Assembly (NCBI GenBank): GCA_015501075.1
Contig: JADNYJ010000310.1
Coordinates: 1 to 38,417 of the forward strand
Origin: Gymnopilus junonius
Taxonomy: Eukaryota > Basidiomycota > Agaricomycetes > Agaricales > Galerinaceae
Direction: 5' to 3'
DNA length: 38,417 nt
In this document: piece by piece, positions 11,210-20,739 of the stretch
Layout of the letters: each line of letters starts with the position of its first letter
Numbering within the stretch: position 1 is the stretch's first letter
Notes under the pieces: model-generated
The model's database searches: none
Seen by the model: the letters and a program-made list of their open reading frames with translations, nothing else
Told to the model about the DNA's origin: nothing
Program-made: the position numbers and the translations under genes

Positions 11210-11817
11210 GGAGATTCTCTGAAATTTCCCAACACGTAGGACGGTCCGCTCTGAGTCTGGAAAATATTATTGCCCTGCTGAAAGCACTTAGGTACATACG
11301 GACACATAGTGCAGCACCTGTCTGCACTTCTTCAGATCAGCGGCGAAATCACCAGAAAAACTGGAAAGCTTACTGGCACACGATGCATCAACGCTCATGG
11401 AACTCGTGTTTACCTCGCCATAGATATCGATGAAAGGCGCAGAACTTGGCACGTTCCAATGATCAACAGTCTTCAACAAATCTTCAATCTCACTTAATAG
11501 GAACTGAAATTTGAATAGATTGGAGCTGATTCATTGTTCTTATTTCGTTGATCATTTACAATAAATGACTCAGTGACATTTCCCACCCCATATGGCACAA
11601 CGACCCATATTCTGTTTTTGTAAGGGCAAACTCCATGCCAAGGGAAGCTGGTGGACCGGGTTTGATGTCCCGATCCGGATCGTTTGTTTTCCGAACCGTG
11701 AGATTGTTGCCATCACCGGGTCGCGTCGAGCCACCGTGAACCACGCCAACTTTGAAAGAACGTTATTGCCCTGCTTTTCTCAGTTACCCAGATCGGCTTG
11801 TATCCCGCATCCTTGCC

Positions 11818-11824
11818 TATATAA
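11818..11824 (+). promoter_or_regulatory. Probable TATA box of FunK1 unit B
   Basis: TATATAA, 39 bases before the ATG at 11863. The other intact FunK1 gene has a TATAAA at 40 bases before its ATG, which supports the assignment. The 5' untranslated region would be very short. Confidence 0.45.
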
Positions 11825-11862
11825 GCTGCGTAAATTTACCCCTACTGTGAGTTTCCATTGCC

Positions 11863-14264
11863 ATGTCTACAACTCCTCCTTCATCTAATGCTTTAAGCCT
11901 GCCAGACAGCACCCCGGTCAGGAAGTCATTGCAAGGTTCTCAACAATTTGCCTCGGATCAGCTCTTGGCCCCTGCTATCAAGCTCGAAATGGTGAGAGAA
12001 ATGGAGGGCCAATGGGTCGGTCCCATGCCTGTCGAGGAGTTCTTCGACCACCTTCTTTGCGAGTCAGTGAAATCGCTGAAAGGCAAACCTAAACTCGACA
12101 ACTTGAAGTACCACTTCAGAGATTTTCCTGTTTTTGAGCAAGAAGCGGAAATGTACGACCCTTTCGTAAGTTGCTTTCCTCTTCAAACTTTTTGCAAGCT
12201 TTAAATGCATCTTTTGATGTTCGTTCATAGATTGAGCTTGTGGCATCCAAGAAGTTGATCCCTGGATACAAGCTGGTAAAGTCATCGAAGAATGCCGACC
12301 CAGGTTGTGAAGATGGCATGAAGATCAAGCCAGACATTTCGATGTACAAAGACTCTGTTGACACAGCCAACAATCCTACTCAATTCGACAAAATCGAAAC
12401 CATTTTGGAACTTAAGCCAAAAAAGAGGCCATCCGATCCTTTCAATGACCCAATTAGTACCCTCTCTGAGACTGAAAGGAATCTATTTCGCTTTGAAGCT
12501 GACTCTTTTGAGCGCAAGGAATGCAGAGGGCAACTTGGCTCTTATGCTAGGACCTGGTTTTCTCGTCAGCATCGGCTTCATGGCTTTATGGTCTGGATCG
12601 AGACCCTTATGCTCGGTTTATTCGTTTCGACCGGTCAGGTGGCATTGTGTCGAGTCGTTTCAATTTCAGAGAAGAAGGGAATTTGCTTGCCGATTTTTTC
12701 TGGAGGTTTTCACACTTGAATGATATACAGCGAGGAATTGATGACACTGTATCTCGTGCGTCCGAAGAGGAAGCAATCCTCGCGAAGTCAAAGCTTTCTG
12801 AATGGGCTCCTAAAAAAGAACGGGATGTTTTCAAACTCAAGGTTCCAACAGGCAACTCTTCTCGCTATTTCCTTGTTTGGGGAGCGCTTGCTGATCCACA
12901 GTCGGTAATTGGAAGGGCCACTAGAGGTTATCCAGCGTGGGACCTCGACGGCCAGAAGGTTGTCTTTCTCAAAGATTCTTGGAGGTCTACTGAGACTGGA
13001 ATGGAGAAAGAAACTGCAACTTTGAGGGCCTTGAATGCCAAAGGGGTGCGCAATGTCCCGAAATTCCTCTGCGGCGACGACCTTGAAGGAAACTTTCAAA
13101 GTACCATCACGAAACATTACGCGCAACCACTTTGGAACATAGGAGCCAAAGGGGATTATTTCATCAAGCGAGCCCATAATCGTTTCGCGGAAGACTTCAT
13201 AGGTGTCCAACTCAAGAATTATAAATCGTCGAAGCAATTTATACAGGCTGTTCACGATGCCTTGATTGGTACGTAGCTTACTTCACAATTACTTCACATC
13301 GAAACTTAGGAACCCTAATACCGATGCCATTTGCAGCTCATCAAGATGCATATGAAAAATGCAAGATTCTCCACCGAGATATAAGCGGAAAAAATATTTT
13401 ATTGACTCAGGATGGCGGAGGTATTTTGAATGACTGGGACCTCGCCAAAACAGTGGAAGCCATTGGGGACGGAGCGCGACAACAGTTTCGCTCTGTAAGC
13501 AGTAATTTCTTCTGGTTTGATGTGTTATGAACTGAGCTCCAATGACAGGGTACATGGCAATTCATGGCTGCTGACCTCCTTCAGCACCCGACCAAGCGCC
13601 ATACAGTTGAAGATGACCTTGAGTCTTTTTCTACATTGTCCTTTACTTCGCGCTCCGTTACATGAATCACAACAGGTTGGATACCTTGCCCTCTATCATG
13701 CAATCAATCTTTGAACAGTACATCCACATCCCAGGTCGTGAACCCGTGGGCGGCTCCCACAAGAGACTCATGCTTCTGACCAGGGAGCCCATAGACACAT
13801 TGGGTGATGGCTTCACAGTTTACAACAACGAACCAGTCACCTATCTAATAAGCGCCTTCCTTGACCTTTTCTATATCTGGTACTCACAACTCGCACGCGA
13901 AGCTTTCAAGGCGCACAGCAAAACTACTGAATTGAAACGCAAGAAGGAAGTCGTCCCTCAGGCCCCAGACACTGCTAGTGCAATGAATGAGGCTCCGTGC
14001 AATCACACAAACATAGACGACATTTTCAGAGAAGCACTTGAGTCGGATGGTTGGCCAGAGGACGACGTCTCTTTAGACTACATGGATCCGGCCCTCAGGA
14101 AGCAGTACGAGGTTGGATATGCCCCCGAGGCTGAGGGCTCCACAGAACCATCCAACGCAAGTGAGTCCTCCCCGGGCCCAAGCCACGCATCCAGGAAAGC
14201 GGAAAATGTCGGTTCTCCCTATGTGCGCTCTTCTGACCGGATCCGTCAGTCTAGCAAGCAGTGA
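11863..14264 (+). CDS. FunK1-type fungal protein kinase (unit B), two single-base frame breaks
   Basis: Member of the fungal-type protein kinase family expanded in mushrooms; substrates are unknown. Exons: 11863-12165, 12231-13268, 13337-13494 and 13549-14264, about 738 residues after correction. Features in order: disordered N-terminus, EGQWVGPMPV, the long pre-kinase domain with GFMVWI and SSRFNFREEGN, VVFLKDSWR, CGDDLEG, then the kinase core with DAYEKCKILHRDISGKN and NDWDLAK (in place of DFG, usual for this family). GTWQFMAADLL and YNNEPVTYL follow, and a Ser/Pro-rich tail ends the protein. One G is missing at about 12600 (ATCGAG where unit A has ATCGGAG). One T is missing in the run 13626-13630 (unit A keeps the frame at its TCTTTCTTTTAC). 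With both added, exon 2 is 1039 and exon 3 is 158 bases, identical in length to unit C. Tandem to the decayed unit A. Confidence 0.9.
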
Positions 14265-14766
14265 AATGTCTGTGATGGGCCAGGATACTCTGCGTCATTG
14301 GGCTTTGATGGAAGATGCTCTCATCCCCATCTAATCTTGCGATCATTTTGTCTGTAATTCTTTTGCTCTTGTATGCAATGTATCCGCTATACTTCAATAC
14401 CCTCAATAAAACGTACCGAACGTTGGCAGAAAGAAGTTGTAAGTTGCGAGAGTGTTTGGGCGACCATAATACTAAAACCCTGACCCACACATCGGCAGAC
14501 ACATCAGACAGGACCCACCTTTCGGGCAATTTGGCTGGTAGACGTGACATTTGCGGCCGGTAACTTGCCACAGGTTGTCCGAAAGGTGGGTCCTGTCCGA
14601 TGTGTGGGTCAACGATACTTAGTATGTGGAACACTCCCACTATAATCTACCATAATCGCGAAAAAGCCTTCCCTAGTTCAGTTACATTTTGATCGACTTC
14701 GATTACTTTTTCTTGACTTATCATCCAGAGTTACTGTTCTGATTTTGATTTTCTCACTGTCGATGA
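14265..14766. other. Intergenic between FunK1 unit B and the LINE remnant
   Basis: Contains the inverted repeat at 14481-14611. No coding similarity was seen in the rest. Confidence 0.4.
14481..14611. repeat. Imperfect inverted repeat with a tandem duplication in one arm
   Basis: The left arm (14481-14529) starts TGACCCACACATCGG and ends CAGGACCCACCTTTCGGGCAA. The right arm (14575-14611) is its reverse complement, TTGTCCGAAAGGTGGG to GATGTGTGGGTCA, with one mismatch. The left arm carries an extra block of about 12 bases (CAGACACATCAG), a near copy of ACACATCGGCAG beside it. The loop is about 45 bases. It may be a small foldback element or MITE relic. No target-site duplication was recognised. 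Confidence 0.8.
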
Positions 14767-15376
14767 CAGTTACGAACAGGACATGCACCACTCGCTAAAC
14801 ATCTTCACCGGATAGGGAAAGTCGAATCACCACGGTGTCCATGTTGCAGACAGGAAGAGGAAACCGTCCACCATTATTTAATTTGGTGTCCGGCACATCG
14901 AGAAGCACGATGCACAATGATACGTGAAGCTGGCACAGCAGCATCGTCTTTGACCGATCTCCTATTACAGTGCACACTTTTACCTGCTTTGTTTAAATTC
15001 ATTGCAGCATCAGGCCGTCTCCAGTCAGTCTTCGGTCAATACAAACCAGTGGAAAACATGGAGGAAGTTTAACAGCAGCAGGATGTTGTGAAACTTAAAG
15101 CAGCAATATATATTTCCCATCTTATTCTTCACCTTTAACTAATATAAGTACTCAATGTGAGTCACCACACATATTATCGCGGTTTTTGTCTGCTCTCGGA
15201 ACGTGTTTCCGAGGGGAGCCTACTGCTTGGGGTCGCATTCCGTGAGACCCAAGCAGCTGAACATGTAGATCTCTTATGAGTGGCCAGTAGATGATCAATA
15301 GGGCAATAGTATGTACATACCCTACCATATGGCTCAGCCACAAAGGGGAGGTTCCGGAATTAAAAAAAAAAAAAAA
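14767..15376 (+). mobile_element. 5'-truncated non-LTR retrotransposon (LINE) 3' end with poly(A)
   Basis: From 14767 to 15072 a single frame codes the C-terminus of a LINE reverse-transcriptase/RNase H polyprotein. It has the block QLRTGHAPLAKHLHRIGKV, a CPCC...HHYLIWC zinc-binding-like cluster and CPAHREAR, and ends GRLQSVFGQY before TAA. Upstream the frame is closed by TGA at 14764 and no further polyprotein is seen, so the copy is truncated, as is normal for target-primed insertion. About 290 bases of 3' untranslated region follow, with two strong hairpins (15195-15213 and 15223-15256), then an A-run at 15361-15376. The element is dead by truncation, but its coding piece is clean, so the insertion may be fairly young. 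Confidence 0.88.
15195..15256 (+). other. Two adjacent stem-loops in the LINE 3' untranslated region
   Basis: The first stem is CTCGGAA (15195-15201) with TTCCGAG (15207-15213). The second is CTGCTTGGG (15223-15231) with CCCAAGCAG (15248-15256), extended inward with one bulge. Hairpins near the 3' end of LINE RNA are bound by the element's own reverse transcriptase in several families, so a similar role is possible here. Confidence 0.65.
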
Positions 15377-15505
15377 ACTCTCTGACTCTTATGCACTATT
15401 AGAGTGGTTACGTCTCCTGTAGCGAAATGGTAAGCTGACAAAATGAAGTACTCTATAGTAGGTATGGCGTCCAATTCAACAAGTTACTTGTCGGCAATGC
15501 TGCCT

Positions 15506-17454
15506 CTAATAATGCCAGTTATTACCAATTATGCCCTCTCCACGCTCCTCTTCCTCCTCTTGTTTGTCAGTCCCATAAGACGTAGAAAGCGAACGAAGAG
15601 AGGCAGGGACATATGGGAGGTACTCTATATCCAATTTCAGTTCAGTCACAGCATCTTGAAGTGAATTTGAAGTTGACTCTGATATACTATCCTCTGCCGC
15701 TCTGTCTCTCCTTACTTGAGTTTCTTCTGCAAACTTTGCCACTTCTGATTGAACTTCCAGCTGCTTTCGTCTTGTGAATAGTAGCCGAATAAACTTCAGT
15801 CTCGCGACCTTGTTCTTGCCCTCGGAAAAGCTCGAAGCGATCAGCCTGGATTTGATAAATCGAAGAAGCTCTTCATCAGTGCCGATGCTGATGGATGATT
15901 CGAGCGATGTAAGGCGGGGGAGTAAAGGGAGGGAAGTTATGCTGGAGCTGGACATGCAAAGAAAGTCAGGCCCTGAGGCGGTGTCGACGTCCACAACAAG
16001 CCAGTCAATAAGGTGAAGCCGATTCGTCATATTTTTATACCGCTCAATAGGGCGGCGATGGAAATAGGAAACTATGTCGTGTCCGTGCGCAAGCACCAAG
16101 TGCTTCAGTGTCGGACTGACGATCTCAAGCGCCTTGCGTAAGTCCCCGCGAAGGAAATTGGTCGGGTCAATCGAAAGCTTTTCGAGATTCCTCGCTTGTC
16201 GGAGGAGAAGCGAAATGGGAAATATAGGACAACGAGGTTGAAATGTAGCAGCGAGGTGGAGCTGGTTGCGATATTCTATACATCTCAATTGAGGTACGTC
16301 TAAGCGAGAGTAGAGTTGCGCTGAGGTTTGCGAGCAGCTAACCTCAATGTCGATATGCTCTCGAATTGACATGGACGTGAGATGGGGAAGAGACACCACC
16401 CCTTCCAGGGGCATTTCGAGTTGGCTGCCTGGCAGTTCTTGAGATTGAGAATGAGAACAATGGGTGACGTATATTTTGCAGTAAACGAGGTTCTTGCATT
16501 GTCCTAGGATGCCAAGGTTTGCCTTAGCGGTCAGAGGTAAGTCAGAGGATAGGTGAGTTAGAGACTCTCCACGGGCGGAAGTGACGATCAATAAGTGTGA
16601 AAGGCTCATAGCCGGTCCGCCCAATGAGATTCTTTTGAGATGAGGCACTTCAAGGAGTTTCACCCTTGTGCTAGCATTGGATTGGCGATTGTGCAAAAGA
16701 TCGAGTGTAACATTGAGGTCTGTAAGCACCGGCAAATCGACTACTGGGATCCCTATCATCGCTGCAAGTTTCTGATAAACTTCAAAAGGCATATCTAATG
16801 TCAGGCTCCTGCAACGATGAAGAGACCGAGCGACCATCCGGAAAAGCCTCATCGTAGGATCATCTTCGCCCCAATTATCGAGGAGTAGCTCCGGTAACGG
16901 TCCTTCGGGTTCGAATGAATGATGGAGAGAGATAGCGGGCAAGAACCAGAACGCGCGAGCCACTCTTGCACGACATTGCAGCGCAAATCCAGGATCTGCA
17001 GCGCACGCATGCGATTTGCTTCTTCTTCCTCGTGGTCGTAGGCATTGTACATACCAAAAGAATCAGGGATAGACTCCGAAGGCCGATAAGCGTTAGAGAA
17101 CGTAATGTGCATTTGGGCCCATAGACGAGGCGAGGCCAGCGCGACTGCGCGCCAGCACCTGCACACCCGAGTGAGTAAGACGGGGGCCTCTGAAGCTGTG
17201 AGGAGAGGGTTCCGATGGGATGGCAAGCACTGGTAGAAAATCTCATAGAGGACGTCATCTGGGATTCGACGGAAGAAGGATGTGATGGTTTGATATTTGG
17301 AGTACGCGGCTTTGAGGTCCGCGATTCGCGATTCTAGTTCAGATATCTCTCGCAAGGGATTCAAATTGGCTAGAATTTTTCCCGCCTTCTCGAATACTTC
17401 CTCTGACGGCGGGTCGTTGTTGGTTAGGAATCTGGCAAAATCGGAATCTGGCAT
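15506..17454 (-). CDS. F-box protein with leucine-rich C-terminal part, one frame break
   Basis: Single-exon gene, about 649 residues. An N-terminal coiled segment (residues about 30-60, LESRIADLKAAYSKYQ) precedes the F-box: RIPDDVLYEIFYQCLP, then LLTRVCRCWRAVALASPRLWAQ. The stretch EWLARSGSCPLSLSI follows, typical of mushroom F-box proteins, and then irregular leucine-rich repeats (PVLTDLNVTL, PHLKRISLGG, PHLTSMSI, RNLEKLSID, PTLKHLVLAHG). F-box proteins recruit substrates to SCF ubiquitin ligases, and the LRR part is the presumed substrate binder. The frame shifts at about 16911-16915: SIIHS is read in one frame and EPEGPLPELLLDNW in the next, so one base appears to be missing. No intron fits there. 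The C-terminus is acidic. The specific target is unknown; such genes are numerous in mushrooms and often strain-specific. Confidence 0.85.
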
Positions 17455-18342
17455 TTTCTGTCTAAGAGTTTCAATCCATAAGCAGTTCTGCGTAAGAGTT
17501 GGATTGAAAAAAACGACTCACGTTGGAGATCACAGCAATAGCCCAGTGCTCAAGAGTTCAAATCTTACAGGAAGGCGATTGCTTATGGTGGAAGAGTACA
17601 AACCACGAAGTAACGGAAATCGGGCCATTATTTGAGGCCCTGCAGGTGGCAGGCAGCAGCATTGTTGTCAAGCAGACCGAACGGCATTATGTTAACGGTT
17701 TAAATGGCATCTGACGTTTTTATGTACTTCACGCTACCCTGAAGTTCAGGCTGGAGCTATAGGGGTTTGTCACGGCCCCTAAGTACTTCCAGCCAGCCAG
17801 CATTGGCAGCCTTCGATGCCTGAATTTTGAGAGAAGATAACTTGGAGGTCAGCGATCTCGCGTTGAGTGTCCTTTAAGAGGCGGTGAGTTTCCGAAAAGG
17901 CTTCGCAGGGGGCGGATAATCGTTCGTAAATAACCTCTTGAGATCAGTTTCTATCTGGCGAAGTTGTTCGAGAGGATTTCGCACCCCAGTCACTGATAAA
18001 ACCCATAAATAAAATTATTGTCAATTGACTGTCAATTTGGCCATTACAGATTGACTACGACCTGGCCCGGGGAGGTTGTTGAATGTTACACTGTGTTACA
18101 CGTAACGCGTAACGAGGGCTGGCCCGTCGCGAACAGTCCGCTCGACCTGTGCTCGACCTCTCTGCATAATGTATCAGAGAATAAAAAAGAGATCTTGTTC
18201 AATCTAAGTATGTCAAATGAAGAAAGAAAGGTAAACTATATTAAAATTAGCCACAAGCGTGCAAATAAACGTGAATGAAATGGTATCGCCTCAAAAAACT
18301 CAACTCATGTAAACCGCAACACCAAATACTAATGAGGCACTA
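17455..18342. other. Intergenic between the F-box gene start and CHS5 3' end
   Basis: About 890 bases with no supported gene. Short open stretches on the plus strand have no motif. Around 17535-17570 there are tRNA-promoter-like strings, but no tRNA fold (see rejected items). Confidence 0.4.
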
Positions 18343-20152
18343 TCAATTCAACGAAATCTCAACCGTCGCGTCATCAAACTCATCTCCCTCCTCTTCCTCC
18401 TCCTCCCCGCTTGCATCCCTCCTCCTTTCTTTTTCCACAGGAGGTGGAGCAGGCACTTCAATATTCGCGGGGTTGATGACCGACTGTCTTTTGCTCGTCT
18501 GCGGTTGTGTTTGGGACTGCTGAGACGGGAGTGGAGGTTTACCTCCTTCCACTGCCTCATCTTCCGGTGTGCTTGCAAGAGGCTGAGGCTGAGGCTGAGA
18601 ATGAGAATGAGAATGAGCATGCTGACTCTGACTCTCAGAGGGAGGTGGCGATTTCTTGGCTTCGTTCTCATCAGCATCAACATCACCATGCCCCGGCGAG
18701 ACAGGTCCAACAGGGAACTTGAACTCTTTATTCATACTCCCCATCCTGCTCTTCCTTTTCTCCGCTGTCCCATTCGACTGTACAGCCCTCTGAGCCTGTG
18801 TCTCAAGTTTGACTTCCTCGCCTTCCTCCTCTGGCGTAGCCTCAAACGGTCTTGAACTTGCACCCGCACCTGCGTTTGGTACTGATGGACCTGATGGAAG
18901 TTGCTGCTGATTCACAAAGGCGGATTGGACACTGCTGGGTGGTGTACCAGGAGGGAGGTTTGAGCGGGATGGAGGAGGCATAGAGGCGCGGTATGAGGCT
19001 GGCGTGCCTCTTTGTTGATTAGGTTGTGGGCTCGAGGGAGAACGCGGTAGAGAAGCTTGCGACATAGATTGCGGGCGGTTGAATCCTGCTGTTGATGGTG
19101 TACTGGAGGGAGCGCCGAGGTAGAATGAGGCAATAGGGACCATTCTGTATTAAATAATGTAAGAAACATCAATAAAATAAAATAAAATAAACGAACCTCT
19201 TTTCCGCATGACACGCCAAAATCCAATGAGGCTGCACAACCGGAATACTCAACTGCAGCGCTCGTTGATACATCGCACCGGGCGCCCCTCCGCCTCCACC
19301 TGGGCCCGCAGGCGTCGTACACACAAAGTGCGACGTGTCAATCTGTATCCTCTCGCTCCATTTCGCGCCCATATCTCTCAACGCCAGCTTGCATTCTCCA
19401 ACAACACCTCGTCCTGCACCGTGCCGAAGCACACGCAGATCCCGAGGTGTCCTGCATAGTGTGCGTGCGCACCTTGAGGATTTAGAGGGGAAAGTCCCGG
19501 CTGTGGTGCGCAGGATGAGCTGGAAGGTGTATTCCGTGTTGATGTCCATTCCAGAGTGTTTGGTGGATGTGTTGGTGAGTGGCGAGGGTACAGAAGATAG
19601 GCGTTGGTTGTTCCTGTATATATCGAGCGAGCGCAGTTTCGCTGTGGCGAGTTTCAGCGAAGGCCATTCGAGAGTTACGGAAGTCTGAGTGACGTTCCGA
19701 ACCTACGTAAATGTTAGCTTCTGAATATATGAAAGAGAGAAGTCATACGCTAAGCTTCGGAGCCTCCGGCGACGCCTGCCCAAACTCCTCCAGAATGTCA
19801 TCTTGCAAATCCCAGAACTCCCTCTCCCTCTTCTGCTCCTCCGTATGGTTCTGGTGCACCGCGATGTTCACAATCGACCCGGTCGTAGCACCAGGTGGTA
19901 ATAAGATGGAAGGAAACTCGATAAGGTGGGCCTTCTCCCCAAGAAGGATCTAAGCATGAAAACCGATACAAGAATAACAGTTAGCAGATGAATCTCCGTT
20001 CAATCTGGAAGGCTTATGACATACCGCCATGCCTGCATCTGTATAATTTGTGGGACGATTTTAGTAATAAAACGTAGTGACATATAGAAATTTGACAAAC
20101 CGAGCTTCCCAACTGTAAATGTAAAGCTTTCAGGAGACTTTTCCAGCGACAT
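18343..20152 (-). CDS. CHS5: CHS5-like exomer scaffold (FN3 and BRCT domains)
   Basis: Chs5 organises the exomer coat at the trans-Golgi and exports chitin synthase III in yeast. Exons: 20152-20101, 20038-20025 (only 14 bases), 19949-19749, 19702-19197 and 19144-18343, about 524 residues. The start MSLEKSPESF leads into the FTVGKL-DAGMAILL motif that Chs5 proteins share. Then come IEFPSILLPPGA, EREFWDLQDDIL, the FN3 segment (VRNVTQTSVTLEWPSLKL, YTFQLILRTTAGTFPSK) and the BRCT segment (LALRDMGAKW, HFVCTTP, SIPVVQPHWI, FYLGAP). The tail is low in complexity, with His/Ser and Gln/Pro repeats and an acidic end. Between FPSK and KLALRDMG (about 19389-19483) the family sequence is readable only by changing frame three times, each by one missing base; together the three restore the frame. 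Read literally, about 35 residues are scrambled. Identification is very strong. Confidence 0.93.
18570..18630. repeat. Hexanucleotide-like repeats in the CHS5 tail
   Basis: Tandem GAGGCT and GAGAAT units on the plus strand code, on the minus strand, for the repeats HSHSHSH and QPQPQPL in the low-complexity tail of CHS5. Confidence 0.7.
19171..19190. repeat. AATAA microsatellite inside the last CHS5 intron
   Basis: Four copies of AATAA lie in the intron 19145-19196. Confidence 0.8.
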
Positions 20153-20739
20153 TTTAATCTTCAAAAGAGGGGTATAAGGAGAAACTGGCGTCGTGACGAG
20201 AGGCTGCTCGGGGCATGATGACTGCGGCATCGCCACACCTAGTTTACCACGATCACAAGTAGACTATGTAGTCAAAAAGGACTGCAATAATGCAATTCAC
20301 AATCACATTTCCGACCTTGGTCTACTCTTTTGCGATTCAGAGTGTACAAATGAACGCTTCATTGTCAACAGTTGAGTTTAGCCAAATTTATCATATTTGG
20401 AATTATAGCCACCATGTAATTAATTTATGTCACTGGCTGCCGCAGATACCAAGGCCATCATATCCCCCTTATGTCGTATTCCAACCGATTTGCGTGACTC
20501 TACGAGATATTTATGCACTGCTTACCATCCCCAGTATCTCGCTCTTAACCGCCTCGGAATCCCTGTTCTATCCACAGTGGTGTGCAGTAAATAACGAACG
20601 ACATAGTATTACAGATTTAGTCGTGTAGAAGTAATCTCGCTTGCAAGTACGACGAGTGCCACCAAACCGATGTAAAAGAATAAAAACAAAACAGTCAAGT
20701 CGGGAATGTTGTAGTAGTAATAAAATTGACTTGGTTGTT
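20153..20739. other. Intergenic between CHS5 start and FunK1 unit C 3' end
   Basis: About 590 bases. No gene is supported. The CHS5 frame stays open a little upstream of its ATG (to about 20236), but MSLEKSP is the best family-consistent start. The region should hold the CHS5 promoter and the 3' end of unit C. Confidence 0.4.

Larger units (their letters stand above)
10164..11817. other. Gene-poor stretch holding a diverged duplicated segment
   Basis: No intact gene was found between the two FunK1 units. The main structure is the pair of related segments reported separately (10233-10425 and 11041-11209). Open stretches at 10627-10809 (-) and 10924-11222 (+) show no family motif. The segment from about 11500 to 11862 should carry the promoter of FunK1 unit B. 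Confidence 0.4.

Noticed and set aside
15563..15700. Possible coding on the plus strand opposite the F-box gene end
   Set aside because: It is the complement of the leucine-rich and acidic C-terminus of the F-box protein and shows no own motif.
17535..17570. tRNA-like promoter strings (TAGCCCAGTG and GTTCAAATC)
   Set aside because: They lie too close together and no cloverleaf with acceptor and anticodon stems can be drawn. At most a tRNA-derived relic.
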